A stretch of 43,895 nucleotides of DNA from Treponema sp. (lineage in GTDB: Bacteria > Spirochaetota > Spirochaetia > Treponematales > Treponemataceae), in NCBI GenBank assembly GCA_017381365.1, contig JAFOCI010000026.1, positions 1-43,895 of the forward strand, written 5' to 3'. The notes under the pieces are model-generated. The model did not search any database. It saw only the letters and a list, made by a program, of their open reading frames with translations, and was not told the DNA's origin. How positions within the stretch are numbered: the first letter of the stretch is position 1; each line of letters opens with the position of its first letter. Shown here one piece after another: positions 33,702 through 41,480 of this stretch. The translations under genes and the position numbers were made by a program.

Positions 33702-35639
33702 TCAGAGCCTGATAAATTCCACTTTTTGAGTTGGAATGTCAATATTCTGGGCTTTTACGTCAATTTCATCATTCAGTTCAATGCCGGCAAGACCTTTGAT
33801 TATAGTCTGCATTGCCAGTGACGGAATCATAAACAGGTCACCGTCGTCCTTGTGGTCAATGCAAACTGCTTTTCCGCTCCATTCTGGATTCTGCAGAAGA
33901 TAGATAAGCTTCCAGTGAGTTTCGCTAAAGCGGCTTGCTTTTTTAGCGGCAACGCTGGCAGCATCCCCCTGACTTATGCGTTCCAGCATAGTGTCTTTAT
34001 CAATCAGTTTTTCTCCATTCAGATAAGCCCGCAGCTGCTGGTGGGCAATCAAATCGCTGTAACGGCGCAATGGACTTGTAACCTGACTGTAAACTGCGAT
34101 TCCTAAGCCTGAATGCATGGCTGGCGTTACGCCAACGCTTCTTTTGTGCATACATCGCAAAAGCTTGAATTGCCCTGCAAGACCAGGCATAACCTCCTTT
34201 GGAACTTCCGGGGCTTCCTGACTTACATATGGAAATGGAATGCCGTTATTGAACGCAAAATAAGCAGCGCCTTCGCCAGCCAGCAGCATCATTTCGCAGA
34301 CCATGGAATCAGCTTCGTAGCGCTGTAAAGGTCCGATTTCAACTTTTTTTGTTTCCGGGTCAACGCTCATGTGAATTTCCGGCAAATCAATGTTTGTGGC
34401 GCCACTGTGCTTTCGCCGCTCAACGTTTTTCCGTGCAATTTCAAAAAGAGGTTTAAGCTCTGGCGTATCTTTCAATTCAGTTGCCTTTTCATAAGTAAGG
34501 CGCTTTACGTTTACAAATGTCTTAAAAATCTTACATTCTTCTATTGAATTATCCTCTTTCAGCAAAATACGGAATGAAAGGGCCCGGCTTTTTTCCTGAA
34601 GTCCAAGCGCATAGTCTGCAAGGCTTTCTTCTGCCAGCATTCGGACTGCTCCTTCTGGCAAATACAAAGTCGTTCCTTTGTCCCGGGCAACCTTATCAAT
34701 AGAAGAATCTGGTTTTACAAAGCAGGCAGGGTCAGCAATGTGAACCCACAGATATTTTCCGTCAAAAGCAACTGCATCGTCCGGGTCAGCAGACCATTCG
34801 TTATCAATTGCGTATGCGATTTCCGGAACTTCAAGCCGTTCTTCTTCTGGAGGTGTTCCAAGACCTTCCTTTGCGCTTACCATTGAAAGTCCGTAGCGGG
34901 TAGGATAAGGATTTTTTGTAATGTCCCAGATTCCACTTTGAATTAAAAGCTCGTGGGCTTTTTCTGGTGACTGGGTAACGCCAGCTTCTACCATTACCTT
35001 TGATTTTTCTGCTTTGCAGAAAGCTACGTTTTCAACTTCGTTCATGTAACGGGCATCTTCCGGCAAAAGCTTACGCTCTTTTAACCGGGCAATAAAGGCT
35101 GCGTGAATTTCTGCTTCATGTTCCTTTTCGTAATTTTTCTGCTTTATGGCATTAATTTCATTCTGTCTGCGGGGAATAAATTTAATTTCAAGATTTTTTA
35201 ATGCATTTTCATCAAGAGCAAATTCAAGAGAAGCGCAGAACTGATTGTACAGGAACCAGCTTTTGTCGGCTTCAAAACTTCCGCAGACTAATTCCGCTAA
35301 GTCTGATAGTGAAATCGGTTCAGAAGCTGTACTTTCATCACTTATTAAAAGCTCATAAGCTTCTGATAATTTTTCGTCAAAACCATCTTCTGAATATTCA
35401 AGAACTTTTTCCAAAGAAGAACAGGTTTCTGCGTGGAGAATTACAATGTCTTTTTCCCGAACTTTCTGTTCTGAATAAACGGCTTTTTTTCCAGTTGGAG
35501 TGGCGGGACTTGTCTGGAATTTAATCATTATTTTGTCCCCGTCAAAATCGGTTACAACAGCACAAAATTTTTTATACAAAACAGGAGAATTCTTCTTTAT
35601 CATATCTTTAATATAAAGGGAAAAGTTTATTTTATCCAT
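33702..35639 (-). CDS. RNB-domain ribonuclease (RNase II/R family)
   Basis: A 3'-to-5' exoribonuclease. The RNB catalytic domain begins near residue 265 with the metal-binding aspartates D279, D285, D287 and D288 (AIDNEWSADPDDAV). The C-terminal motif SPLRRYSDLIAHQQL (about 554-568) binds RNA near the active site. The N-terminal 265 residues replace the usual cold-shock domains and hold a long helical part (residues 160-210). The length of 645 resembles the RNase II-like spirochaete and cyanobacterial proteins. No S1 basic tail is obvious. No Shine-Dalgarno is seen; TATGTT lies 5 nt before the ATG. The promoter region is shared divergently with lysC. Confidence 0.85.
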   Translation of the reverse strand: MDKINFSLYIKDMIKKNSPVLYKKFCAVVTDFDGDKIMIKFQTSPATPTGKKAVYSEQKVREKDIVILHAETCSSLEKVLEYSEDGFDEKLSEAYELLISDESTASEPISLSDLAELVCGSFEADKSWFLYNQFCASLEFALDENALKNLEIKFIPRRQNEINAIKQKNYEKEHEAEIHAAFIARLKERKLLPEDARYMNEVENVAFCKAEKSKVMVEAGVTQSPEKAHELLIQSGIWDITKNPYPTRYGLSMVSAKEGLGTPPEEERLEVPEIAYAIDNEWSADPDDAVAFDGKYLWVHIADPACFVKPDSSIDKVARDKGTTLYLPEGAVRMLAEESLADYALGLQEKSRALSFRILLKEDNSIEECKIFKTFVNVKRLTYEKATELKDTPELKPLFEIARKNVERRKHSGATNIDLPEIHMSVDPETKKVEIGPLQRYEADSMVCEMMLLAGEGAAYFAFNNGIPFPYVSQEAPEVPKEVMPGLAGQFKLLRCMHKRSVGVTPAMHSGLGIAVYSQVTSPLRRYSDLIAHQQLRAYLNGEKLIDKDTMLERISQGDAASVAAKKASRFSETHWKLIYLLQNPEWSGKAVCIDHKDDGDLFMIPSLAMQTIIKGLAGIELNDEIDVKAQNIDIPTQKVEFIRL

Positions 35640-35694
35640 ATAAGAACATAAAATGAGATAATTTTTTTTCGAGTCGATTTAATGATGACTACAA

Positions 35695-35723
35695 TTGAAC
35701 AAACCAATAAAAATCGTTATTTT
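35695..35723 (+). promoter_or_regulatory. lysC promoter, leaderless arrangement
   Basis: -35 TTGAAC (35695-35700), 17-nt spacer, -10 TATTTT (35718-35723), then 9 nt to the ATG at 35733. No Shine-Dalgarno. An alternative -10, TATATT at 35727-35732, would suit the ATG at 35742. Confidence 0.45.
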
Positions 35724-35732
35724 CTATATATT

Positions 35733-37058
35733 ATGATAGTAATGAAATTCGGTGGCTCTTCAGTAGCCAATGCAGAAAGAATTAAGCACGTTGCCTCTAT
35801 TATTAAGGCATATAAAGAAAAACGACCGGCTGTTGTACTCAGTGCAATGGGTGATACAACAGATCATCTTCTTGAAGCTGCAGATTTAGCTGTAACAGGC
35901 AAAGTTGATGTAGCAGGTGTTGCAAAACTTCATGAAGATACTGCAAAAGAGCTTGGAATCAATATTGATACAATCGAATCTCTTTTGAATGAGCTTAAGA
36001 CTCTTCTTACTGGTATTTCCATGCTTAAGGAAATCAGTAAACGCAGCCGTGATTATCTGGTTTCTTTTGGCGAAAGAATGTCTGTCCGCATGATGGCAGC
36101 TTATCTTAAGAGCGAAGGCATTGAGGCAAAATTTTATGATGCATGGGATGTTGGATTTGTAAGTGATTCTAACTACATGAGTGCCGAATTGCTGGACGAA
36201 GTTTGGGACAACATTCCTAAATATCTTACAGAATATAAAGAAGGCCGTGATAATGCAATTCCGATTGTGACTGGATTCATTGCAAAGGATAAGAACGGCA
36301 TAATCACAACTCTTGGTCGCGGTGGTTCTGACCTTACAGCAACAATGATTGGTGCTGCAATGAAAGCGGAAGAAGTTCAGACATGGAAGGATGTTGACGG
36401 TATTCTTACAACTGACCCCCGTGTAGTAAAAGAAGCAAAGCCTGTTCCAGAAGTTACTTATGAAGAAGCTCAGGAACTTGCTATGTTCGGTTCACAGGTT
36501 CTACATCCACGCTCAATGCTTCCTGTTCGCAAAAGCGGAACTCCTGTTCGCGTAAAGAATTCTTACAACATTACAAGTCCTGGAACTCTTATCGTTGAAA
36601 AACACGCAGAAAAGGTTCCTCCTGTATGCGCAATTACTTCTGTAAAACATGTTCAGCTTTTTGATATTGTTTCTACACGTATGCTTGGAGCAGCCGGATT
36701 CCTTGCTCATATTTTCAATCAATTCCTTAAATGGAGCGTTTCCATTGATGTAATCTCAACTTCTGAAGTTTCAGTTTCATGTACTGTAAATACAAAGAAG
36801 GATTTGTCTGGTCTTGTAGAAGATCTGGCACGTGTTGCAGATGTAAAACTTCGCACAGGAAAAGCAATCGTTACTGTAATCTGTGATGTTGCTCATTCCA
36901 GCGCAATTCTTGCAAGCGGTTTTGCAGCTCTCGCAGATGAAGGCATTAACGTTCAGATGATCAGCCAGGGTGCTTCAAAAGTAAACATTTCAGTTCTTGT
37001 AAATGAAGATGAATGTGATAAGGCTGTAACAATTTTGCATAAAGCATATTTCGACTAA
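35733..37058 (+). CDS. lysC: Aspartate kinase
   Basis: Phosphorylates aspartate in the first step of lysine, threonine, methionine and diaminopimelate synthesis. The N-terminal signature KFGGSSVANAERI is present; the kinase core has YLVSFGERMSVRMMAAYL and TTLGRGGSDLTATMIGAA, and WKDVDGILTTDPR follows. Two C-terminal ACT domains (about 300-440) imply feedback control, by lysine or threonine. The start at 35733 gives 442 residues; the ATG at 35742 (MKFGG) is equally plausible, and the 17-codon longer frame is rejected because it would overlap the promoter. dapB lies 241 bp downstream beyond a structured element. Confidence 0.93.
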   Translation: MIVMKFGGSSVANAERIKHVASIIKAYKEKRPAVVLSAMGDTTDHLLEAADLAVTGKVDVAGVAKLHEDTAKELGINIDTIESLLNELKTLLTGISMLKEISKRSRDYLVSFGERMSVRMMAAYLKSEGIEAKFYDAWDVGFVSDSNYMSAELLDEVWDNIPKYLTEYKEGRDNAIPIVTGFIAKDKNGIITTLGRGGSDLTATMIGAAMKAEEVQTWKDVDGILTTDPRVVKEAKPVPEVTYEEAQELAMFGSQVLHPRSMLPVRKSGTPVRVKNSYNITSPGTLIVEKHAEKVPPVCAITSVKHVQLFDIVSTRMLGAAGFLAHIFNQFLKWSVSIDVISTSEVSVSCTVNTKKDLSGLVEDLARVADVKLRTGKAIVTVICDVAHSSAILASGFAALADEGINVQMISQGASKVNISVLVNEDECDKAVTILHKAYFD

Positions 37059-37069
37059 ACTTATATTAA

Positions 37070-37286
37070 AACCGCAGATGCACGGGGACTTCTTGCAGCC
37101 CTAATGGGTAAACACAGGTTTTTATTAATTGAAAATCGGCGTTTATTCGTGGGGAGGGTTGAATACCCCGACCTTCAGGTTGTATCAGGGGTATGAAATC
37201 CGGCAGCGATACCTTATGAGAACGAACGGTACCCCGATGCTTGCGTTGGGGTTCGTTTACTGGTGTTTATCTGCGGTTGATTTTTT
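37070..37286 (+). other. Structured intergenic element between lysC and dapB
   Basis: AACCGCAGAT (37070-37079) and ATCTGCGGTT (37269-37278) are perfect complements closing a structure of about 210 nt, followed by TTTTTT (37281-37286). Inside, ATACCCC/GGGGTAT (37163-37169 with 37188-37194) encloses a second small stem, and AACGAAC (37221-37227) pairs with GTTCGTT (37251-37257) around CCCC/GGGG. It could be an RNA regulator, a terminator or a repeat; the CGCAGAT...ACACAG wording resembles repeats scattered in other genomes. The lysine-riboswitch core is not present. Confidence 0.5.
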
Positions 37287-37299
37287 ATTGAGGTAAATT

Positions 37300-38079
37300 A
37301 TGAAAATCGCTCTTGTTGGATATGGAAAAATGGGGCACATGATTGAAGAATGTGCAAAATCTTTGGGACACGAAGTTGTTGCCACAGTTGATGTTATTGC
37401 AGAAGATGCTTCTGTAAAAGTTCCTGCTGGTGACGGTGATTCTGTTGCCCGTGCCGTAAAATCTAGCGGCGCAGAAGGAGTAATTGAATTCAGTCATCCT
37501 GCTGCAGTTATGGGAAACATCAAGGCACTTCTTCCTCTTGGACTTCCGATTGTAGTTGGAACAACAGGCTGGAACGACAGGCACGATGAAGTTAATAAGC
37601 TTGCTGCTGAATGTGGCGGAACAATCATGACTTCCTCAAATTTTTCTATTGGTGTAAACATGCTCTATAAGATTATTGATGAAGCTGTAAAAATCATGGA
37701 AGCATTCCCTGAATATGATATTGCAACCTGGGAAGCTCACCACAATCAGAAAGCCGACAGTCCTTCTGGAACTGCCCTTACAATTGCGGAACATATTCTT
37801 GCAAACACAAAAAAGAAGAATGAAATTGTAACAGATGCTTTCCATGACAGACCAAAAGCAAACCAGCTTCACGTGTCATCAACCCGCTGCGGTTCAATTC
37901 CTGGAACACATACAGTATTCTTTGACAGCAAGGCAGATACAATTGAAATCAAACACACTGCCAGAAGCCGAGAAGGTTTTGCAATGGGTGCTGTTCATGC
38001 TCTTGAACGTCTTTCAAATGCTGTAAAAACAGGAACTCTTACAAAGGGTAAATTATACGGAATGAGCGATTTGTTCTAA
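37300..38079 (+). CDS. dapB: 4-hydroxy-tetrahydrodipicolinate reductase
   Basis: Reduces the DapA product with NAD(P)H in diaminopimelate/lysine synthesis. The Rossmann motif VGYGKMGHMI lies at 6-15, and the family signature EAHHNQKADSPSGTAL (about 146-161) includes the catalytic histidines and lysine. GTTGWND near 88-94 and TRCGSIPGTH near 192-201 also fit. The length of 259 is normal. GAGGT precedes the ATG. It lies downstream of lysC in the same pathway. dapA is not in the window. A long inverted-repeat element follows its stop. Confidence 0.95.
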   Translation: MKIALVGYGKMGHMIEECAKSLGHEVVATVDVIAEDASVKVPAGDGDSVARAVKSSGAEGVIEFSHPAAVMGNIKALLPLGLPIVVGTTGWNDRHDEVNKLAAECGGTIMTSSNFSIGVNMLYKIIDEAVKIMEAFPEYDIATWEAHHNQKADSPSGTALTIAEHILANTKKKNEIVTDAFHDRPKANQLHVSSTRCGSIPGTHTVFFDSKADTIEIKHTARSREGFAMGAVHALERLSNAVKTGTLTKGKLYGMSDLF

Positions 38080-38100
38080 TTTAATAGAGAATGATTGAAA

Positions 38101-38265
38101 GGGGCTGTCCAGGAAGTTTAAATTGTAGTGGTCATTGAGCCCTTCGACAGGTGGTTCCTGAGCCTGTCGAAGGGCTCAGGAACCACTTGTCGAAATGACT
38201 GCTACACTAAATGTGGTGGTTTCGATAAACTCAACCACCGCACTGTAAACTTATTGGACAGCCCC
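38101..38265. repeat. Terminal-inverted-repeat (MITE-like) element, copy 3, with internal insertion
   Basis: A 165-bp copy bounded by GGGGCTGTCC and GGACAGCCCC, same orientation as copy 2 and about 45 bp longer. The extra part contains GAGCCCTTCGACAGG (38137-38151) and its exact complement (38163-38177), interleaved with TGGTTCCT (38152-38159) and AGGAACCA (38178-38185). It sits between the convergent dapB and the membrane-protein gene; the T7 tract after it supplies that gene's TAA stop. Confidence 0.8.
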
Positions 38266-38270
38266 TTTTT

Positions 38271-38963
38271 TTAAAACGTAATCATTACAACAAAACCTGC
38301 TGTGATGGCAAATTGAGAAAGAATAAATACTAGCATTCGTACGAAACGTTCTTTTGTGCCGGTTTTCCAGAAAAATCCGTGGATGATAAAACCTTCTGCA
38401 GCTAAAAGTCCTGTTGCTCCTGATATTAGAATGTATGAGTAAAGCTTAGGCTGACCGAATACTGTTAATAGCACTCCATAATGCAATATGAGGGATGGTA
38501 AATAATATAGAACAGTTTCAGCATATTTTTTTGCTGTCTGTTTTTTTACAACAAGAACGCAGAATAGAACAAGTGCAGAAATGTATAGAAAAATGATTAA
38601 AGCAGAAATCCAGCTGGAAAAATAAAAAAGTTTGAACGATGGCCAGATTAAATAAAGCCAGCTTGCAGTAGAAAGCATGTACATTGCAGTACAAAGTTTT
38701 CGAACTTTTTTTATTTTTGGTGCAAACAAAAGACAAGAAGCAATCATTCCAAGACCTAATGATGTACAGGTGCAGATAAGAATATTCATAGAATCAGGAA
38801 GTTCCAGAATAAGGGCAAAAATAGCAGCGGCTATCAGGGATAAATACATGACAGGCTTGCAGATGTATTCCATCAGACTGATTCGTTTTGTATATCCAAT
38901 GATTTGCAGTATTGAACTGGCAAGAAAAATACCGCAGCAACTAAAAAAAATAATAAGAAACAT
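38271..38963 (-). CDS. Polytopic membrane protein, unknown
   Basis: A hydrophobic protein of about 230 residues with probably seven membrane helices, the first at residues 1-22 (MFLIIFFSCCGIFLASSI) and the last at the C-terminus (FILSQFAITAGFVVMITF). Short loops carry basic residues (KKQTAKK, KTGTKERF). I recognise no family; the organisation is like small multispan spirochaete proteins of unknown role. The ATG at 38963 is preferred because the ATG four codons earlier lies within the perfect -10 TATAAT (38974-38979). No Shine-Dalgarno is present, so the mRNA may be leaderless with a 10-nt gap. The TAA stop comes from the T tract next to the repeat. Confidence 0.6.
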   Translation of the reverse strand: MFLIIFFSCCGIFLASSILQIIGYTKRISLMEYICKPVMYLSLIAAAIFALILELPDSMNILICTCTSLGLGMIASCLLFAPKIKKVRKLCTAMYMLSTASWLYLIWPSFKLFYFSSWISALIIFLYISALVLFCVLVVKKQTAKKYAETVLYYLPSLILHYGVLLTVFGQPKLYSYILISGATGLLAAEGFIIHGFFWKTGTKERFVRMLVFILSQFAITAGFVVMITF

Positions 38964-38973
38964 AACTTCAGTC

Positions 38974-38979
38974 ATTATA
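38974..38979 (-). promoter_or_regulatory. -10 box of the membrane-protein gene
   Basis: TATAAT on the minus strand with TTTTCA 17 nt upstream as -35, and 10 nt to the chosen ATG. Confidence 0.45.
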
Positions 38980-39015
38980 ATCTGAAAATCAATCTCTGAA
39001 AATATATTTTTATTG

Positions 39016-39043
39016 TTGTAATGCTAGAAAAGATGAGTATATT
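39016..39043 (+). promoter_or_regulatory. Candidate promoter of the oad operon
   Basis: -35 TTGTAA (39016-39021), 16-nt spacer, -10 TATATT (39038-39043). The leader is about 55 nt and AT-rich, with a strong AGGAGG before oadG. Confidence 0.5.
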
Positions 39044-39105
39044 TTATTACAATAAAAAATATAATTTTAAAATGTTAAAATTGTCCTAATTTTACAGGAG
39101 GATAT

Positions 39106-39378
39106 ATGACAATATCTGAAATGCTGGGTCAGAGTGGACTTTTGACCCTGCTTGGTATGTGTGTTGTATTTTTTTTCATCCTTATCATGATTTGTGCTAT
39201 GGGCTTGCTTCATGCTGTAGTTCGTGGTCTTAAACTTGATAAAGCTGAATCGAAAAATACAAAAACAAGTAAACCTGCTGCTTCGTCTGCTGCTGCAAAA
39301 CCAGCTGCTGCCGCTGTTGATCAGGGTGCTATTATTGCTGCTATTGCGGCTGCAATTCACGAAAAAGAATCTGTATAA
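39106..39378 (+). CDS. oadG: Oxaloacetate decarboxylase gamma-type subunit
   Basis: A small membrane anchor that holds the decarboxylase complex together and, in characterised pumps, binds zinc. One membrane helix lies at about residues 11-37 (LLTLLGMCVVFFFILIMICA), followed by a charged then Ala/Pro-rich linker (KPAASSAAAKPAAAA) and a short C-terminal helix (AIIAAIAAAIHEKESV) expected to contact the alpha subunit. The length of 90 suits OadG/MmdD-type subunits. AGGAGG lies just before the ATG. oadA begins 18 bp after its stop. Confidence 0.82.
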   Translation: MTISEMLGQSGLLTLLGMCVVFFFILIMICAMGLLHAVVRGLKLDKAESKNTKTSKPAASSAAAKPAAAAVDQGAIIAAIAAAIHEKESV

Positions 39379-39396
39379 TATTTAAGAGGTTAAATT

Positions 39397-41469
39397 ATGG
39401 CAAAAGTTGGAATTTCCGAACTTGCAATCCGTGATGCTCACCAGAGTCTTCACGCTACACGTATGACAACTGCAGATATGCTTCCTATCTGTGATAAGCT
39501 TGATAAAGCTGGTTATAAATATATTGAAGGTTGGGGTGGAGCTACTTATGACTCATGTATCCGCTTTCTGAACGAAGATCCATGGGAACGTCTTCGCAAG
39601 CTTCACGCTGCTCTTCCAAACAACAAAATCATGATGCTTCTTCGTGCTCAGAACCTTCTTGGTTACAAGCACTATGCAGATGACGTTGTTGATAAATTCG
39701 TTGAAACAGCTGCAAAGAATGGTATCGGATGTTTCCGTATTTTCGATGCTTGTAACGATCCGCGTAATATGGAACGCGCTACAAAGGCAGCTAAAAAGTC
39801 TGGCGTAGATGTTCAGATGGCTATTTCTTATGCCGTTACTCCATTCCATACAAATGATAAATATGCTGAGCTTGCTAAGACTTATGCTGATTTTGGTGCT
39901 GATTCAATCTGTATCAAAGATATGTCTGGTCTTCTTAAGCCATACGAAGCTTATGACCTGGTAAAGAAAATCAAGGCAGTTTGTGATCTTCCAGTAGAAA
40001 TCCACTCACACGCAACAACAGGTCTTTCTGTTGCAACACTCCTTAAGGCTGCAGAAGCTGGTGCTGATATTCTTGATACAGCAATTTCTTCTATGTCTAT
40101 GGGTACTTCACATTCACCTACAGAAACAGTTGTAGAAATGCTTAAAGGTACTGACATGGATACAGGCCTTGATACAAAGCTTTTGCTTGAAATCGCTGCT
40201 TACTTCCGTGAAGTTCGTACACACTATTCTTCACTTGAATCTAAGTTCCTTGGAGCTGATACTCGTATCCTTCTTTCACAGGTTCCAGGTGGTATGCTTT
40301 CTAACCTTGAATCTCAGCTCAAGCAGCAGGGTGCAGGTGACAAGATGGATGCCGTTCTTGCAGAACTTCCAAAGGTTCACAAGGATGCAGGTTACGTTCC
40401 GCTTGTAACTCCAACTTCTCAGATTGTTGGTACACAGGCTGTTATGAACGTTCTTATGGGACCATATAAGACAATGACTCAGGACTTCCGTAACTTGATT
40501 ACTGGTAAGTTCGGTAAGCTTCCAACTGATGCAAATCCAGAACTTGTTGCTATAGCTCTCAAACAGAACAATATGGAAAAAGTTATGACTTGCCGTCCAG
40601 CTGACGAAATTGCTCCAGAATGGGACAAAATGGTTGAAGAATCTAAGAAGGCTGGTAGTGACGGTTCTGACGAAGACGTTCTTACATACGCTATGTTCCC
40701 TAACGTAGCTCCAAAATTCTTTGCAGAAAGAGCTAAGGGTCCAGTTGATGCTGCAACAGCATTCGTTAAAAAAGAAGCTCCAGCTGCTGCTAAGGCTTCT
40801 AACGGTGGTTCATACACAATCACAGTAAATGGTACTGCATATAACGTAACATCAGACGGAAAGGGCAACATCAACGTTAATGGTTCTGCTTACAATGTTG
40901 CTGTTGGTGCTCCTTCTGCAGCTCCTGCCGCTGCCCCTGCTGCCGCTCCAGTTGTAACTGGCGGTGCTGATATCACTTCTCCAGTAGCTGGTACACTTTT
41001 GCGCCATGCAGTTGCTTCAGGTACTTCGGTAAAGAAAGGCGATACAGTTATCGTTCTTGAATCTATGAAAATGGAACTTGAAGTAAAGGCAACTTGTGAC
41101 GGTACAGTTTCATTCAGCGTACAGCCAGGTTCACAGGTTTCTAACGGACAGGTTCTTGGTAAGATTGGCGGTACAGTTGCCGCTGCAGCTCCAGCACCTG
41201 CTGCAGCTCCAAAGGCCGCTGCCCCAGCCGCAGCTCCTGCTGCCGCACCTACTGGCGCAGGAACACCAGTATCTTCGCCAGTAGCAGGAACATTGCTCCG
41301 TTATGCAGTAGACGAAGGTTCTTCTGTAAATAAAGGTGATACAGTTGTAATCCTTGAATCAATGAAAATGGAACTTGAAGTAAAAGCAACAGTTGCTGGA
41401 AAAATCCACTTTGTTGCTGCAACAGGTTCACAGGTTTCTAACGGTCAGACTTTGGCTGAAATTAACTAA
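39397..41469 (+). CDS. oadA: Oxaloacetate decarboxylase alpha-type subunit with two biotinyl domains
   Basis: Carboxyltransferase subunit that takes CO2 from oxaloacetate (or a similar acid) onto biotin. The TIM-barrel domain (1-300) begins with [18 protein letters not shown] and has the metal-site strand [12 protein letters not shown]. The PYC_OADA domain covers about 300-445. It is followed by not one but two biotinyl domains with the biotin lysines K558 and K657, each in [11 protein letters not shown], separated by Ala/Pro linkers. The length of 690 is about 100 residues above the one-domain norm. AGAGG precedes the ATG. The methylmalonyl-CoA route could share this carrier. Confidence 0.9.
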   Translation: MAKVGISELAIRDAHQSLHATRMTTADMLPICDKLDKAGYKYIEGWGGATYDSCIRFLNEDPWERLRKLHAALPNNKIMMLLRAQNLLGYKHYADDVVDKFVETAAKNGIGCFRIFDACNDPRNMERATKAAKKSGVDVQMAISYAVTPFHTNDKYAELAKTYADFGADSICIKDMSGLLKPYEAYDLVKKIKAVCDLPVEIHSHATTGLSVATLLKAAEAGADILDTAISSMSMGTSHSPTETVVEMLKGTDMDTGLDTKLLLEIAAYFREVRTHYSSLESKFLGADTRILLSQVPGGMLSNLESQLKQQGAGDKMDAVLAELPKVHKDAGYVPLVTPTSQIVGTQAVMNVLMGPYKTMTQDFRNLITGKFGKLPTDANPELVAIALKQNNMEKVMTCRPADEIAPEWDKMVEESKKAGSDGSDEDVLTYAMFPNVAPKFFAERAKGPVDAATAFVKKEAPAAAKASNGGSYTITVNGTAYNVTSDGKGNINVNGSAYNVAVGAPSAAPAAAPAAAPVVTGGADITSPVAGTLLRHAVASGTSVKKGDTVIVLESMKMELEVKATCDGTVSFSVQPGSQVSNGQVLGKIGGTVAAAAPAPAAAPKAAAPAAAPAAAPTGAGTPVSSPVAGTLLRYAVDEGSSVNKGDTVVILESMKMELEVKATVAGKIHFVAATGSQVSNGQTLAEIN

Positions 41470-41480
41470 AAGGAAAACGT

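Noticed and set aside
37070..37286. Lysine riboswitch upstream of dapB
   Set aside because: Length and context fit, but the conserved L-box core sequences are not present.
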